8,505 bases of DNA from Hyphomicrobiales bacterium (GCA_026996935.1 JALWJW010000305.1:3953-12457); one strand, 5' to 3'; positions 1 to 6,694 are shown, counted from the first letter of the stretch. Made by a program: numbers and translations. The notes: generated by a model from the letters alone, not told the origin.

Positions 1-1336
1 CATCGCAGGCATTGGTCGTGTCTCTGGCCGACAATGTATGATCATATGCAACGATGCAACAATCAAAGGCGGCACTTATTATCCCATGACCGTCAAAAAG
101 CATTTACGTGCGCAAGAGATCGCTTTGGAAAACCAATTACCTTGCATATATCTTGTTGATTCTGGCGGCGCAAATCTTCCAAACCAAACAGATGTTTTTC
201 CCGATAAGGAACATTTTGGCCGCATCTTTTTTAATCAGGCCAATATGTCAGCAAAAGGCATTGCCCAAATTGCCTGCGTGATGGGATCATGCACAGCAGG
301 GGGGGCTTATGTGCCTGCCATGTCTGATGAAACCATCATCGTCAAACAACAAGGCACAATATTCCTTGCAGGCCCGCCATTGGTAAAAGCAGCAACAGGA
401 GAGGTGGTTTCATCTGAAGATCTGGGCGGCGCAGATGTTCACACCCGCATATCAGGAGTTGCCGACCATTTCGCCCAGGATGACACCCACGCTCTTGAAA
501 TTGTAAAAGATATTATTGCCAACTTAAATGCCTGCGACCGACCAAATGTTGAATTAAAACAACCTGAAGAACCTTTATTACCGACAACAGACCTGGATGG
601 TGTAATCCCTCAATCTTTTTCCAAACCATACGATGTTCGCGAAGTCATCGCCCGTTTAGTCGATGGATCCCGTTTCTCAGAATTCAAGAAAAACTATGGA
701 GAAACCCTCGTAACCGGTTTTGCTCATCTCTGGGGTATGCCCATCGGTATAATAGCTAACAATGGCATTTTGTATTCTCAATCAGCTCAAAAGGGCGCTC
801 ATTTTATTGAGCTGTGTTGCAAACGTAAAATTCCACTCTTATTCCTGCAAAACATTTCAGGCTTTATGGTTGGCAGCAAATACGAATCTGGCGGTATTGC
901 AAAGGACGGGGCCAAACTTGTCACCGCCGTTGCCTGCGCTCAAGTTCCCAAAATAACCGTGCTTATTGGCGGTTCATTTGGGGCAGGGAACTATGGCATG
1001 TGTGGTCGTGCCTATAGTCCGCGCTTTTTATTCACCTGGCCCAACAGTCGCATTTCAGTTATGGGCGGAGAACAAGCCGCATCGGTTTTAGCTACGGTTA
1101 AGCGCGATAATTTTGAGAAAGCCGGCCAGGAGTGGTCACAAATTGATGAGGAAGAATTCAAACAACCCATTCGCGAGCAGTATGAAGCCGAAGGAAACCC
1201 GTATTATGCAACTGCACGGTTATGGGATGATGGAATCATTTTACCATCAGAAACCCGTGATGTTCTAGGCCTTGCATTTTCCGCAACATTAAATGCCCCA
1301 ATTGCCGACACACAATTTGGTGTATTTCGAATGTAA
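1..1336 (+). CDS. mccB: Acyl-CoA carboxylase carboxyltransferase (beta) subunit, probably methylcrotonyl-CoA carboxylase beta; 5' truncated
   Basis: This subunit transfers the carboxyl group from carboxybiotin to 3-methylcrotonyl-CoA in leucine catabolism, working with a biotin-carrying alpha subunit in the cytoplasm. The frame is open from base 2, upstream of the ATG at 38, and the upstream codons (IAGIGRVSGRQC) match the family, so the gene runs in from outside the window. About 445 residues are visible. The family is about 535 long, so roughly 90 N-terminal residues are missing. Key motifs are GGTYYPMTVKKHLRAQEIA near the start, the N-domain GSCTAGGAY loop (284-310), the C-domain GFMVGSKYESGGIAKDGAK, the GGSFGAGNYGMCGRAY loop (968-1015), SVMGGEQAASVL, and the C-terminus FGVFRM typical of MCC beta. 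Geranyl-CoA carboxylase beta is a close relative and cannot be wholly excluded. The gene for the alpha subunit, often next to it, does not follow; mrr does. Confidence 0.9.
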   Translation, partial: IAGIGRVSGRQCMIICNDATIKGGTYYPMTVKKHLRAQEIALENQLPCIYLVDSGGANLPNQTDVFPDKEHFGRIFFNQANMSAKGIAQIACVMGSCTAGGAYVPAMSDETIIVKQQGTIFLAGPPLVKAATGEVVSSEDLGGADVHTRISGVADHFAQDDTHALEIVKDIIANLNACDRPNVELKQPEEPLLPTTDLDGVIPQSFSKPYDVREVIARLVDGSRFSEFKKNYGETLVTGFAHLWGMPIGIIANNGILYSQSAQKGAHFIELCCKRKIPLLFLQNISGFMVGSKYESGGIAKDGAKLVTAVACAQVPKITVLIGGSFGAGNYGMCGRAYSPRFLFTWPNSRISVMGGEQAASVLATVKRDNFEKAGQEWSQIDEEEFKQPIREQYEAEGNPYYATARLWDDGIILPSETRDVLGLAFSATLNAPIADTQFGVFRM

Positions 1337-1391
1337 CATCACTACCTGTGGGTGTTGGTCGAACATATTCAAAATATGTTATACATCACTA
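1336..1391 (+). repeat. 9-bp direct repeat ACATCACTA flanking the mrr palindrome
   Basis: ACATCACTA occurs at 1336-1344, starting in the mccB stop codon, and again at 1383-1391, just after the palindrome. The copies are 47 bases apart. They could be regulatory half-sites, the scar of a small insertion, or chance. Nothing transposon-like lies between them. Confidence 0.4.
1355..1385 (+). promoter_or_regulatory. Candidate mrr promoter with a perfect palindrome in its spacer
   Basis: AACATATT-CAA-AATATGTT (1362-1380) is a perfect 8-bp inverted repeat around a 3-base centre. It lies between a possible -35 (TTGGTC, 1355-1360) and a possible -10 (TATACA, 1380-1385). The spacer is 19 bases, or 18 if the -10 is read one base earlier, so the promoter call is weak, but the palindrome is exact. 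A dimeric repressor bound there would block RNA polymerase. The implied transcript start near 1392 fits translation from the ATG at 1418. Alternatively it is a small hairpin in an mRNA reading through from mccB. The regulator is unknown. Confidence 0.45.
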
Positions 1392-1417
1392 GTCCGAATC
1401 AGACACAGGCGGCAGTG

Positions 1418-2317
1418 ATGAGAGCAGACATACCCGACTATCAGGCATTTTTTGAACCAATTTTAAAAATGCTTCAGCAAGAAAACGGCTTTGTCAATAT
1501 TGATGAAATAAGTGAATTCGTAAGTGAAGGCCTGCGACTTTCAAATTACCAGCTCAATATTTCTCTCCCAAGCGGACGACAAACTGTGTTTGAAAACCAA
1601 TTGCAATGGGCACTAAGCTATCTGGAGCAGGCAAACCTTATCAACAATAATGGCGCGCAAGCTTATTGTATGACCGAAACAGCGTTACATAAACTTGAAT
1701 CAAATCAGGCTATTGAAATCCAAGTTGAACCTGCATCTCAAGTCTATTGCACGACAATCCCGTCAACAGACATAACCACTTCAACCAACAATAAACCTAT
1801 TGGCGCAAGCTTAAACGTAAAAGACGAATTCGAACAATTATTTGACCAATTGAAAAGCGATGTGCTTGCCAAGATTTACGCGAAAGACCCTGCATTTTTC
1901 GAAAACCTCATCATCGACCTTTTACTGGCAATGGGTTATGGAGATCGACGGCGTGATTTAGCCAATCACTTAGGCAGAACGGGAGACGGGGGCATTGATG
2001 GTGCCATCAATCAGGACCAATTAGGCCTTGATGTGGTTTACATCCAGGCAAAACGCTACAAACAGGGATCATCCGTCCCGGTTTCTGCTGTACAAGACTT
2101 TGCCGGCGCGATAGAGGCTCACAAAGCCAGCAAAGGTGTGTTCGTCACCACATCATCATTCACCAAATCAGCACGCACATTCATTGGTCAGATATCAAAA
2201 CGAATCGTCCTCATCGATGGTGACAGATTAAGCGAGCTTCTCATACGTAACAATATTGGTGTAAAAATTCGCGAAACTTTCGAAGTAAAACGGATAGATG
2301 AGGATTATTTCACCTAA
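1418..2317 (+). CDS. mrr: Mrr-type modified-DNA restriction endonuclease
   Basis: Type IV restriction enzymes of the Mrr family cleave foreign DNA carrying methylated bases and act alone, with no partner methylase. From the ATG at 1418 the protein has 299 residues, close to the 304 of E. coli Mrr, and begins MRADIPDYQAFFEPILKML, aligning with the E. coli N-terminus. Residues ~5-90 are the Mrr N-terminal winged-helix domain, including PSGRQTVFENQLQWA. Residues ~155-265 are the PD-(D/E)xK nuclease domain: GDGGIDG (189-195, catalytic D194) and QAK (Q210, K212), then GVFVTTSSFTKSAR. The ending RIDEDYF resembles the LDMDYF end of E. coli Mrr. A GTG at 1352 would add 22 residues, but it has no Shine-Dalgarno and overlaps the promoter-like palindrome; ATG 1418 has AGGCGG five bases upstream. 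All catalytic residues are present, so it is probably active. It sits alone between housekeeping genes, as an acquired defence gene would. Confidence 0.92.
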   Translation: MRADIPDYQAFFEPILKMLQQENGFVNIDEISEFVSEGLRLSNYQLNISLPSGRQTVFENQLQWALSYLEQANLINNNGAQAYCMTETALHKLESNQAIEIQVEPASQVYCTTIPSTDITTSTNNKPIGASLNVKDEFEQLFDQLKSDVLAKIYAKDPAFFENLIIDLLLAMGYGDRRRDLANHLGRTGDGGIDGAINQDQLGLDVVYIQAKRYKQGSSVPVSAVQDFAGAIEAHKASKGVFVTTSSFTKSARTFIGQISKRIVLIDGDRLSELLIRNNIGVKIRETFEVKRIDEDYFT

Positions 2318-2338
2318 ACGACTTGTCCTGCAATCAAC

Positions 2339-2353
2339 GTTCTATTATTGTTC
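2339..2353 (+). promoter_or_regulatory. Alphaproteobacterial SOS (LexA) box upstream of ssb
   Basis: GTTC-TATTATT-GTTC is an exact match to the GTTC-N7-GTTC direct-repeat LexA site known from alphaproteobacteria. It lies 110 bases before the ssb start. ssb is SOS-controlled in several members of the class, often sharing the box with a divergent uvrA, which is absent here. A possible promoter overlaps it: -35 TTGTCC (2323-2328), 17 bases, -10 TATTGT (2346-2351). LexA binding would then cover the -10. The box is a direct observation; the exact promoter is inferred. Confidence 0.75.
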
Positions 2354-2463
2354 CTTATTCGTTGTGGACAAGCTGAAACACGCTCTATCCACCAGAGCGC
2401 ACTTGCACTAGGTTCGTGACCAATGGATTTAGCGCTACAGGCGCAACTAAAGGAGTTTGAACA

Positions 2464-2952
2464 ATGGCTGGTTCAGTAAATAAAGTGATTCTCGTTGGCA
2501 ATCTGGGACAAGACCCTGAAATTCGCTCGACACAAGACGGCAGACAAATTGCAAACTTCAGTATTGCAACAAGTGATAGCTGGAAAGATAAAAACACTGG
2601 CGAACGCCGCGAAAAAACCGAATGGCATCGTGTTGTCGTGTTTAATGAAGGCCTTGTTCGGGTTATTCAGAACTACGTCAAAAAAGGTTCCAAGGTTTAT
2701 ATTGAGGGCGCACTGCAAACCCGAAAATGGACAGACCAGGCAGGTAATGAAAAATATACAACAGAAGTTGTTCTTCAAGGGTTTAACGGCAATCTGACCA
2801 TGCTCGACAGTCGCAATTCGGCTGGCGATGGCGGTTATTCAGGCGGCCAGTCCAGTGGCGGGAACTTTGGCCAGCAAAGCCCGATGGATTCATCGGGTGG
2901 CAGCCAAAACCAAAACTTCGCGCGCGATCTTGACGATGATGTACCTTTTTAA
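2464..2952 (+). CDS. ssb: Single-stranded DNA-binding protein SSB
   Basis: SSB coats single-stranded DNA as a tetramer during replication, recombination and repair, and recruits partner enzymes through its C-terminal tip. The protein has 162 residues. The OB fold covers residues ~4-112, opening with SVNKVILVGNLGQDPE. The DNA-stacking aromatics W40, W54, F60 and W89 match the E. coli set (W40, W54, F60, W88). Residues ~118-152 form a disordered Gly/Ser/Gln/Asn-rich linker. The acidic tip is DLDDDVPF, with valine for the common isoleucine, a conservative change. The start is supported by AGGAG (2451-2455), eight bases before the ATG. The 5' leader is about 100 bases if the promoter overlapping the SOS box is used. 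It converges with panC. Confidence 0.97.
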   Translation: MAGSVNKVILVGNLGQDPEIRSTQDGRQIANFSIATSDSWKDKNTGERREKTEWHRVVVFNEGLVRVIQNYVKKGSKVYIEGALQTRKWTDQAGNEKYTTEVVLQGFNGNLTMLDSRNSAGDGGYSGGQSSGGNFGQQSPMDSSGGSQNQNFARDLDDDVPF

Positions 2953-2969
2953 GATGCAGTGCTAAAGGC

Positions 2970-2983
2970 AAGCAAATTTGCTT
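2970..2983. other. Short perfect palindrome between convergent ssb and panC
   Basis: AAGCAAATTTGCTT is a perfect 14-base palindrome in the 56-base gap between the two stop codons. Its position suggests a shared weak terminator, but no T-run follows on either strand and the stem is AT-rich, so termination is only a guess. Confidence 0.3.
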
Positions 2984-3008
2984 TCAGGCAGAAATCTAAT
3001 CAAAACGG

Positions 3009-3857
3009 TTAAACACCAATGTTATCAATGAGCCGGGTTTTGCCTAACCATGCAGCGGCTAGAATACGCATCTGCTCATTTTCACCTTGAACCTCATCAA
3101 GAGTATGGGCGTTTCGTACCTCAACATAATCCACTTTAAAGCCCAACTTGGTCAAGGCTTTTGCAGCCAATGCAACCGCTTTGCTACGCGGCCCACCACC
3201 ACGAATAGTTTCCGCCGCCACCTGCATTTGCTTATATAGGGCAGGGGCAAGTTGTAACTCGCTTTTACTCAAATAAGCATTACGTGAAGCCATAGCTAAA
3301 CCTGAAGGTTCTCGAACTGTTTCAACTGGCACAATTGTTGTTGGAATATTTAAATCACGCACCATTTGGCTAATAACCGCTAATTGTTGAAAATCTTTTT
3401 CACCAAACATGGCATAATCACAACCAGCTTGATTAAACAGTTTGGCCACCACCGTTGTCACCCCATCGAAAAATTGCGGTCGAAACTTATCTTCAAGACC
3501 AGCAACGGCTGGCCCTTTTACTGATACCACACTTGAGAACCCTTCAGGGTACATCTCACGATTGTTTGGCACATAAACCAGATCAGCCCCAACAGCCTCC
3601 AGCTTTTTTCGATCACCTGAAATATCTTGAGGATATTTATCCAGATCCTCATTCGCGCCAAACTGTTTTGGATTAACAAATATTGTCACAACAACACGAT
3701 CAGCAATCTGAACGCCACGACGCACAAGTTCAAGATGGCCATCATGTAACGCACCCATGGTCGGCACTAAAGCCGTCCTTAGTCCTTCGGTTTTCCAATC
3801 TCTAACCCGTGAACGCAAAATATCTAAATCAAAAGCGGTCGCAATACTTGAAGTCAT
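3009..3857 (-). CDS. panC: Pantothenate synthetase (pantoate--beta-alanine ligase)
   Basis: PanC joins pantoate and beta-alanine, using ATP, to form pantothenate, the precursor of coenzyme A. It is a cytoplasmic enzyme with a Rossmann-type nucleotidyltransferase fold. The 282 residues are the usual family length. Visible motifs, in order: VPTMGALHDGHLELV (31-45), containing the HxGH-like nucleotide signature (H38, H41); FVNPKQF (60-66); MYPEGFSS (102-109); FFDGVTTVVAKLFN (129-142); FGEKDFQQL (151-159), with the ATP/pantoate-contacting GEKD; and SGLAMASRN (185-193), the KMSKS-like loop. The start has GGGA about eight bases upstream on the minus strand. panB, a frequent neighbour, is not in the window, so panC appears to be transcribed alone. 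Its products feed CoA-dependent pathways such as that of mccB, but that link is general metabolism and not operon context. Confidence 0.96.
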   Translation of the reverse strand: MTSSIATAFDLDILRSRVRDWKTEGLRTALVPTMGALHDGHLELVRRGVQIADRVVVTIFVNPKQFGANEDLDKYPQDISGDRKKLEAVGADLVYVPNNREMYPEGFSSVVSVKGPAVAGLEDKFRPQFFDGVTTVVAKLFNQAGCDYAMFGEKDFQQLAVISQMVRDLNIPTTIVPVETVREPSGLAMASRNAYLSKSELQLAPALYKQMQVAAETIRGGGPRSKAVALAAKALTKLGFKVDYVEVRNAHTLDEVQGENEQMRILAAAWLGKTRLIDNIGV

Positions 3858-4060
3858 TTAATATCCCATTGGTTCTTTCGTTATTTTAGCGATATTTAAT
3901 CAGGTTTTACAGTTTATGATTTTGAAAAGATATAGTTCGCAGTACATTAATGATTGAAATTCATAAACACCCAAGTAAGCCCTTTCAATTCACCTTTGAT
4001 CAACCTATCTTACATCCAAAGAAATAATTTGGCCTCAACAGTCTGAAATTGGATTGATTA
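3858..4060. other. Divergent intergenic region between panC and the J-domain gene
   Basis: This 203-base AT-rich gap must hold promoters for both neighbours. On the + strand a weak candidate is -35 TTTCAA (3983-3988), 17 bases, -10 TATCTT (4006-4011). A small inverted repeat, CCAAA-N7-TTTGG, sits at 4016-4032, just downstream of that -10. I see no convincing consensus promoter on the minus strand and no small ORF or RNA gene. Confidence 0.4.
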
Positions 4061-4759
4061 ATGTATTTACTCGCCGCAATGGCAATATTGGGAATTATCT
4101 GGCTTACCATCAAATATATGGCGCGCGCTGACCCAAAAAACATAAAAAAAACAATGCGTAATGTCGGCGGTGCATTTGCTATCTTTTTAAGTTTAATTCT
4201 GACCTTAAAAGGGGCTTTGCCAATTGCCATTCCCGTTTTTCTGTTTGGCCTTGGCATTTTAGGATTGGGGCATCTGGCTGGCATTGAACTGCCTTGGGCT
4301 TCATCACGCAAAATCACTAAATCCAAAATTCAAACAAGAATCCTCAGTGTCGATCTCGATCATTCTGACGGTAAAATACAAGGAACAGTCATTTCAGGGC
4401 AGTTTAACGGACAATCACTTAGCCAATTAAACCAGACACAATTGCTTGACCTGCTTGAAGAATGTTTTGCTGCTGGAGATCAAAGCCCGCAGTTGCTTCA
4501 AGCCTACCTTGATACCACACACCCGCAATGGCGCCAGAATTACCATGGCGATACCGCCAGCACAGGGCCAGGCTATAATAATAACGCTGCAATGGATGAG
4601 GCCGAAGCTCTTGCGGTTTTAGGTTTAAACAATGGCGCATCTAAAAAGCAAATTATTACAGCCCATCGAAAACTAATGAAACAGTATCACCCCGATCATG
4701 GCGGCTCAGACTATCTGGCAGCAAAAATAAACCAGGCAAAAGATTTTTTACTCGGTTAA
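4061..4759 (+). CDS. Membrane-anchored J-domain protein with a Pam18/Tim14-like C-terminus
   Basis: J-domain proteins stimulate the ATPase of Hsp70 (DnaK). This one has 232 residues. A hydrophobic N-terminal helix (2-19) is followed by a second hydrophobic stretch (36-73) that could form one or two membrane spans. A conserved-looking middle part (88-162) includes LDHSDGKIQGTVISGQFNG and LLQAYLDTTHPQW. The J domain (~178-232) is at the C-terminus, the reverse of DnaJ. It has AHRKLMKQYHPDHGGS with the essential H210-P211-D212, then LAAKINQAKDFLL running to the last residue. The HRKLM, HPD-x-GGS and INxAKDFL pattern is that of mitochondrial Pam18/Tim14, the J protein of the inner-membrane import motor. 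No Gly/Phe or zinc-finger region is present. The Shine-Dalgarno is weak (GGA, seven bases before ATG). The client and exact role are unknown; topology needs the J domain in the cytoplasm to meet DnaK. Confidence 0.88.
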   Translation: MYLLAAMAILGIIWLTIKYMARADPKNIKKTMRNVGGAFAIFLSLILTLKGALPIAIPVFLFGLGILGLGHLAGIELPWASSRKITKSKIQTRILSVDLDHSDGKIQGTVISGQFNGQSLSQLNQTQLLDLLEECFAAGDQSPQLLQAYLDTTHPQWRQNYHGDTASTGPGYNNNAAMDEAEALAVLGLNNGASKKQIITAHRKLMKQYHPDHGGSDYLAAKINQAKDFLLG

Positions 4760-4785
4760 ATCAGATACAATTACATTGCACTGCT

Positions 4786-4803
4786 ATTGAGCGGGAAAGC
4801 TCT
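4786..4803. other. Weak stem-loop between convergent J-protein and carboxypeptidase genes
   Basis: Within the 67-base gap between the two stop codons, GAGC and GCTC enclose a GGGAAA loop. The stem is only four to five pairs and has no proper T-run, so any terminator role, for either direction, is a low-confidence suggestion. Confidence 0.2.
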
Positions 4804-4826
4804 AAATAACATTAAAACATCTTGCT

Positions 4827-6377
4827 TTAGCTGCGTGGTGCCAAAGCAAAGCACCCAATGCCTTTGCGCGATAATGCTCGACAGGCCCGTTTTGCAGTTC
4901 GCTTATTAAATCCGGCAAATCGGGCGCGATAGACACTGGTTCCATCTTTTCTTATTTCCATTGTAAAAGGGGTTTTACCACGAAGGTTTAATTTTGCCTT
5001 CGATGTCGCCTTTACCAGACGGCTACTCGCACTGGCTTTTGTTGGAAACGCCCCAATTTGAATATTCCAGGTATCACTGTGAGGATTGATCTGTTTTGGT
5101 TTTTGGGTAGACGCTGTATGAACAACTTGCGGCAAGGGCTTTTCTTTAACCTTGGTAACAGCCTTCACCCATTTGCGAAATTTTGGCGGCTGTGTTGCTG
5201 CCATATTAGATTTACCCGCTCTCACAACACTTTTAGAACCCACGTCCTGATCAACAATTTCATCTGGTATATCATCAACAATAGCTGCAGTTTTAAAAGT
5301 TGCATTTACAGGTCTCTTTGGAACAGCAGATACCAGACGGTCTTGCTGCTTGCGCAAACGAACAGGCTTATTAACCGGTTTTGGCAGTGGCGGCACATTT
5401 GACGCGACAAGCACAGGCTTACGGCGAGGCAAAGGCGCAGGTGTTTTTAAACGCTTTTGAACACTGGCAACACGAACCTTGCGTTTGGATGGAGCATAAC
5501 CAGGAGGGCGACCGGCATAAGATGCAATGCGTGATGAACTGGTCAACCGTTTATATTTAAACATCTTAGCAATCAGATTACTCATATAACGGTTACGCGC
5601 ACCACCTGTACGACCACCCATCACAACAGCAACAACTCGCTTGCTACCACGGCGAACAGAAGATGTTAAATTAAACCCGGAAGCACGTGTATAGCCGGTT
5701 TTAATGCCATCTACACCTTGAATGCGTCCCAATAACCTGTTGTGATTACCATAACGACGACCTTTATAGGAAAACCGCCGTGTAGAGAAGTAGCGGTAAG
5801 AACGCGGAAAATCACGCTGCAAGCGCAATCCAAGCGTTGCCATATCACGCGCCGTAGTCTTTTGATAACGATTAGGCAACCCTGATGCGTTCTTAAATGT
5901 TGTGCGAGTCATGCCAATGCGGCGTGCTGTGGCTGTCATGCGCCGCGCGAAAGCCGCTTCAGAGCCGGCCAGATTTTCAGCAACCGCCGTTGCAACATCA
6001 TTAGCCGACTTTGTCACCAACGCTAGAATCGCATGACGCACTAAAATTGTTTGCCCACGCTTAAAGCCAATCTTGGATGGCGGACGAGAGGCCGCATATC
6101 GTGAAACCCGCAAAGGGGTATTCAGAGAAATCTTGCCGCGCTTTATATCTTCAAACAAAAGATAAAGCGTCATAATCTTGGTCAATGATGCTGGATAGCG
6201 GTAGGAATCAATATTTTTGCCAAATAAAATTTTTCCGGTTCTGGCATCAACCGCAATGGCCGAAAATTTCGGCGCAGCAACGGCTTGCTGCGTCGCAACA
6301 TAAACCGACCCAAAGGCAATAAATAAACTTGTAAGGATGTGTATGCACTTAGTTGAAAAACTCTTACGCAAAAACAT
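4827..6377 (-). CDS. Secreted D-alanyl-D-alanine carboxypeptidase (PBP5/DacF type) with C-terminal SPOR domain
   Basis: This penicillin-binding protein removes the terminal D-alanine from peptidoglycan stem peptides in the periplasm, limiting cross-linking. The 516 residues begin with a signal peptide: KSFSTK, a hydrophobic core to about residue 30, and AVAA-PK giving likely cleavage after 35. The peptidase S11 domain (~36-280) has all three active-site motifs: S64-LT-K67, S124-A-N126 and K226-T-G228. Residues ~285-432 are a Lys/Arg/Pro/Val-rich disordered linker, probably spanning the periplasm. Residues ~435-513 are a SPOR domain (WNIQIGAFPTKASA, then YRARFAGF), which binds denuded glycan strands at the septum; C498 and C509 could form a disulfide. 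The usual PBP5 C-terminal membrane-anchor helix is not apparent, so SPOR probably does the targeting. No clear Shine-Dalgarno precedes the ATG. It is divergent from the phasin gene. Confidence 0.93.
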   Translation of the reverse strand: MFLRKSFSTKCIHILTSLFIAFGSVYVATQQAVAAPKFSAIAVDARTGKILFGKNIDSYRYPASLTKIMTLYLLFEDIKRGKISLNTPLRVSRYAASRPPSKIGFKRGQTILVRHAILALVTKSANDVATAVAENLAGSEAAFARRMTATARRIGMTRTTFKNASGLPNRYQKTTARDMATLGLRLQRDFPRSYRYFSTRRFSYKGRRYGNHNRLLGRIQGVDGIKTGYTRASGFNLTSSVRRGSKRVVAVVMGGRTGGARNRYMSNLIAKMFKYKRLTSSSRIASYAGRPPGYAPSKRKVRVASVQKRLKTPAPLPRRKPVLVASNVPPLPKPVNKPVRLRKQQDRLVSAVPKRPVNATFKTAAIVDDIPDEIVDQDVGSKSVVRAGKSNMAATQPPKFRKWVKAVTKVKEKPLPQVVHTASTQKPKQINPHSDTWNIQIGAFPTKASASSRLVKATSKAKLNLRGKTPFTMEIRKDGTSVYRARFAGFNKRTAKRACRALSRKGIGCFALAPRS

Positions 6378-6600
6378 AACTGACTATAAATCCACAAATT
6401 AGAACTAACGCACTTTTGGCTAAAACTTAAACATTCAGGTAATTAAATTGAAATCATCAGCGAAAAACAGCCAAAAACATCTATTTACTTACAAACAAAC
6501 TCGTCGTTTCAAACCAAACCTGTCCCTAAACTATATGGTTAATTTGACCTAATAGCGTTACTAGTCCGTAAACAGAATAAAAAAACATTTCATATTATTG

Positions 6601-6641
6601 TGCGCCGCAACATTATTGTTGACAAATGATGTTGCAGCGCA
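6601..6641 (+). promoter_or_regulatory. Paired TGC-N3-GCA sites forming an imperfect inverted repeat; candidate PhaR operators
   Basis: TGCGCCGCA (6601-6609) and TGCAGCGCA (6633-6641) each fit TGC-N3-GCA. They sit inside two 13-base arms, 6601-6613 and 6629-6641, that are inverted copies with one mismatch across a 15-base spacer. The centres are 32 bases apart, about three helical turns. PhaR, the repressor of phasin genes in alphaproteobacteria, is known to bind TGC-rich sites of the CTGC-N3-GCAG kind. The first site lies just upstream of the phasin -35 and the second between the -35 and -10, good positions for repression. That PhaR is the binder is inferred. Confidence 0.65.
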
Positions 6642-6647
6642 TATATA
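6619..6647 (+). promoter_or_regulatory. Strong housekeeping-sigma promoter of the phasin gene
   Basis: TTGACA (6619-6624) is a perfect -35. After exactly 17 bases comes TATATA (6642-6647), a five-of-six -10. Transcription would start near 6654 and give a leader of about 40 bases before the ATG at 6695. This is the closest match to consensus in the window and fits an abundant granule protein. Confidence 0.8.
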
Positions 6648-6694
6648 CGTCTCAATTCATCATATTAATTACGTTTCTCCCAAAGGATACGACC

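Larger units (their letters stand above)
6378..6694. other. AT-rich divergent intergenic region between the carboxypeptidase and phasin genes
   Basis: This 317-base gap has no credible gene. Its right part (6601-6694) holds the phasin promoter, operators and ribosome binding site. An A-rich stretch near 6569-6595, upstream of that promoter, could act as an UP-like element. For the minus-strand carboxypeptidase gene the only -10-like hexamer I see is TATAGT (minus strand, 6383-6388), only five bases from the ATG, which would imply a leaderless or nearly leaderless mRNA. The middle (about 6410-6565) shows nothing I can assign. Confidence 0.6.

Noticed and set aside
1352..1417. GTG start for mrr adding 22 residues
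   Set aside because: It has no Shine-Dalgarno and overlaps the promoter-like palindrome. The ATG at 1418 matches the E. coli Mrr N-terminus and length and has AGGCGG upstream.
4000..4326. 108-codon minus-strand frame over the start of the J-protein gene
   Set aside because: It is antisense to the membrane segments of a recognisable gene, with no ribosome binding site or family resemblance.
5058..5402. 114-codon open frame on the + strand inside the carboxypeptidase gene
   Set aside because: It is a shadow of the linker-coding region on the other strand, with an Asn/Phe/Arg/Cys-rich composition unlike a real protein.
6539..6553. Possible CtrA site (TTAA-N7-TTAA) in the carboxypeptidase-phasin gap
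   Set aside because: The first half-site is TTAA, but at the right spacing the second reads TAAT, so it does not fit.
6626..6694. Longer phasin reading starting at the ATG at 6626 (23 extra residues)
   Set aside because: This start falls between the -35 and -10 of the strong promoter. The ATG at 6695 has a good Shine-Dalgarno and begins the phasin-like sequence.
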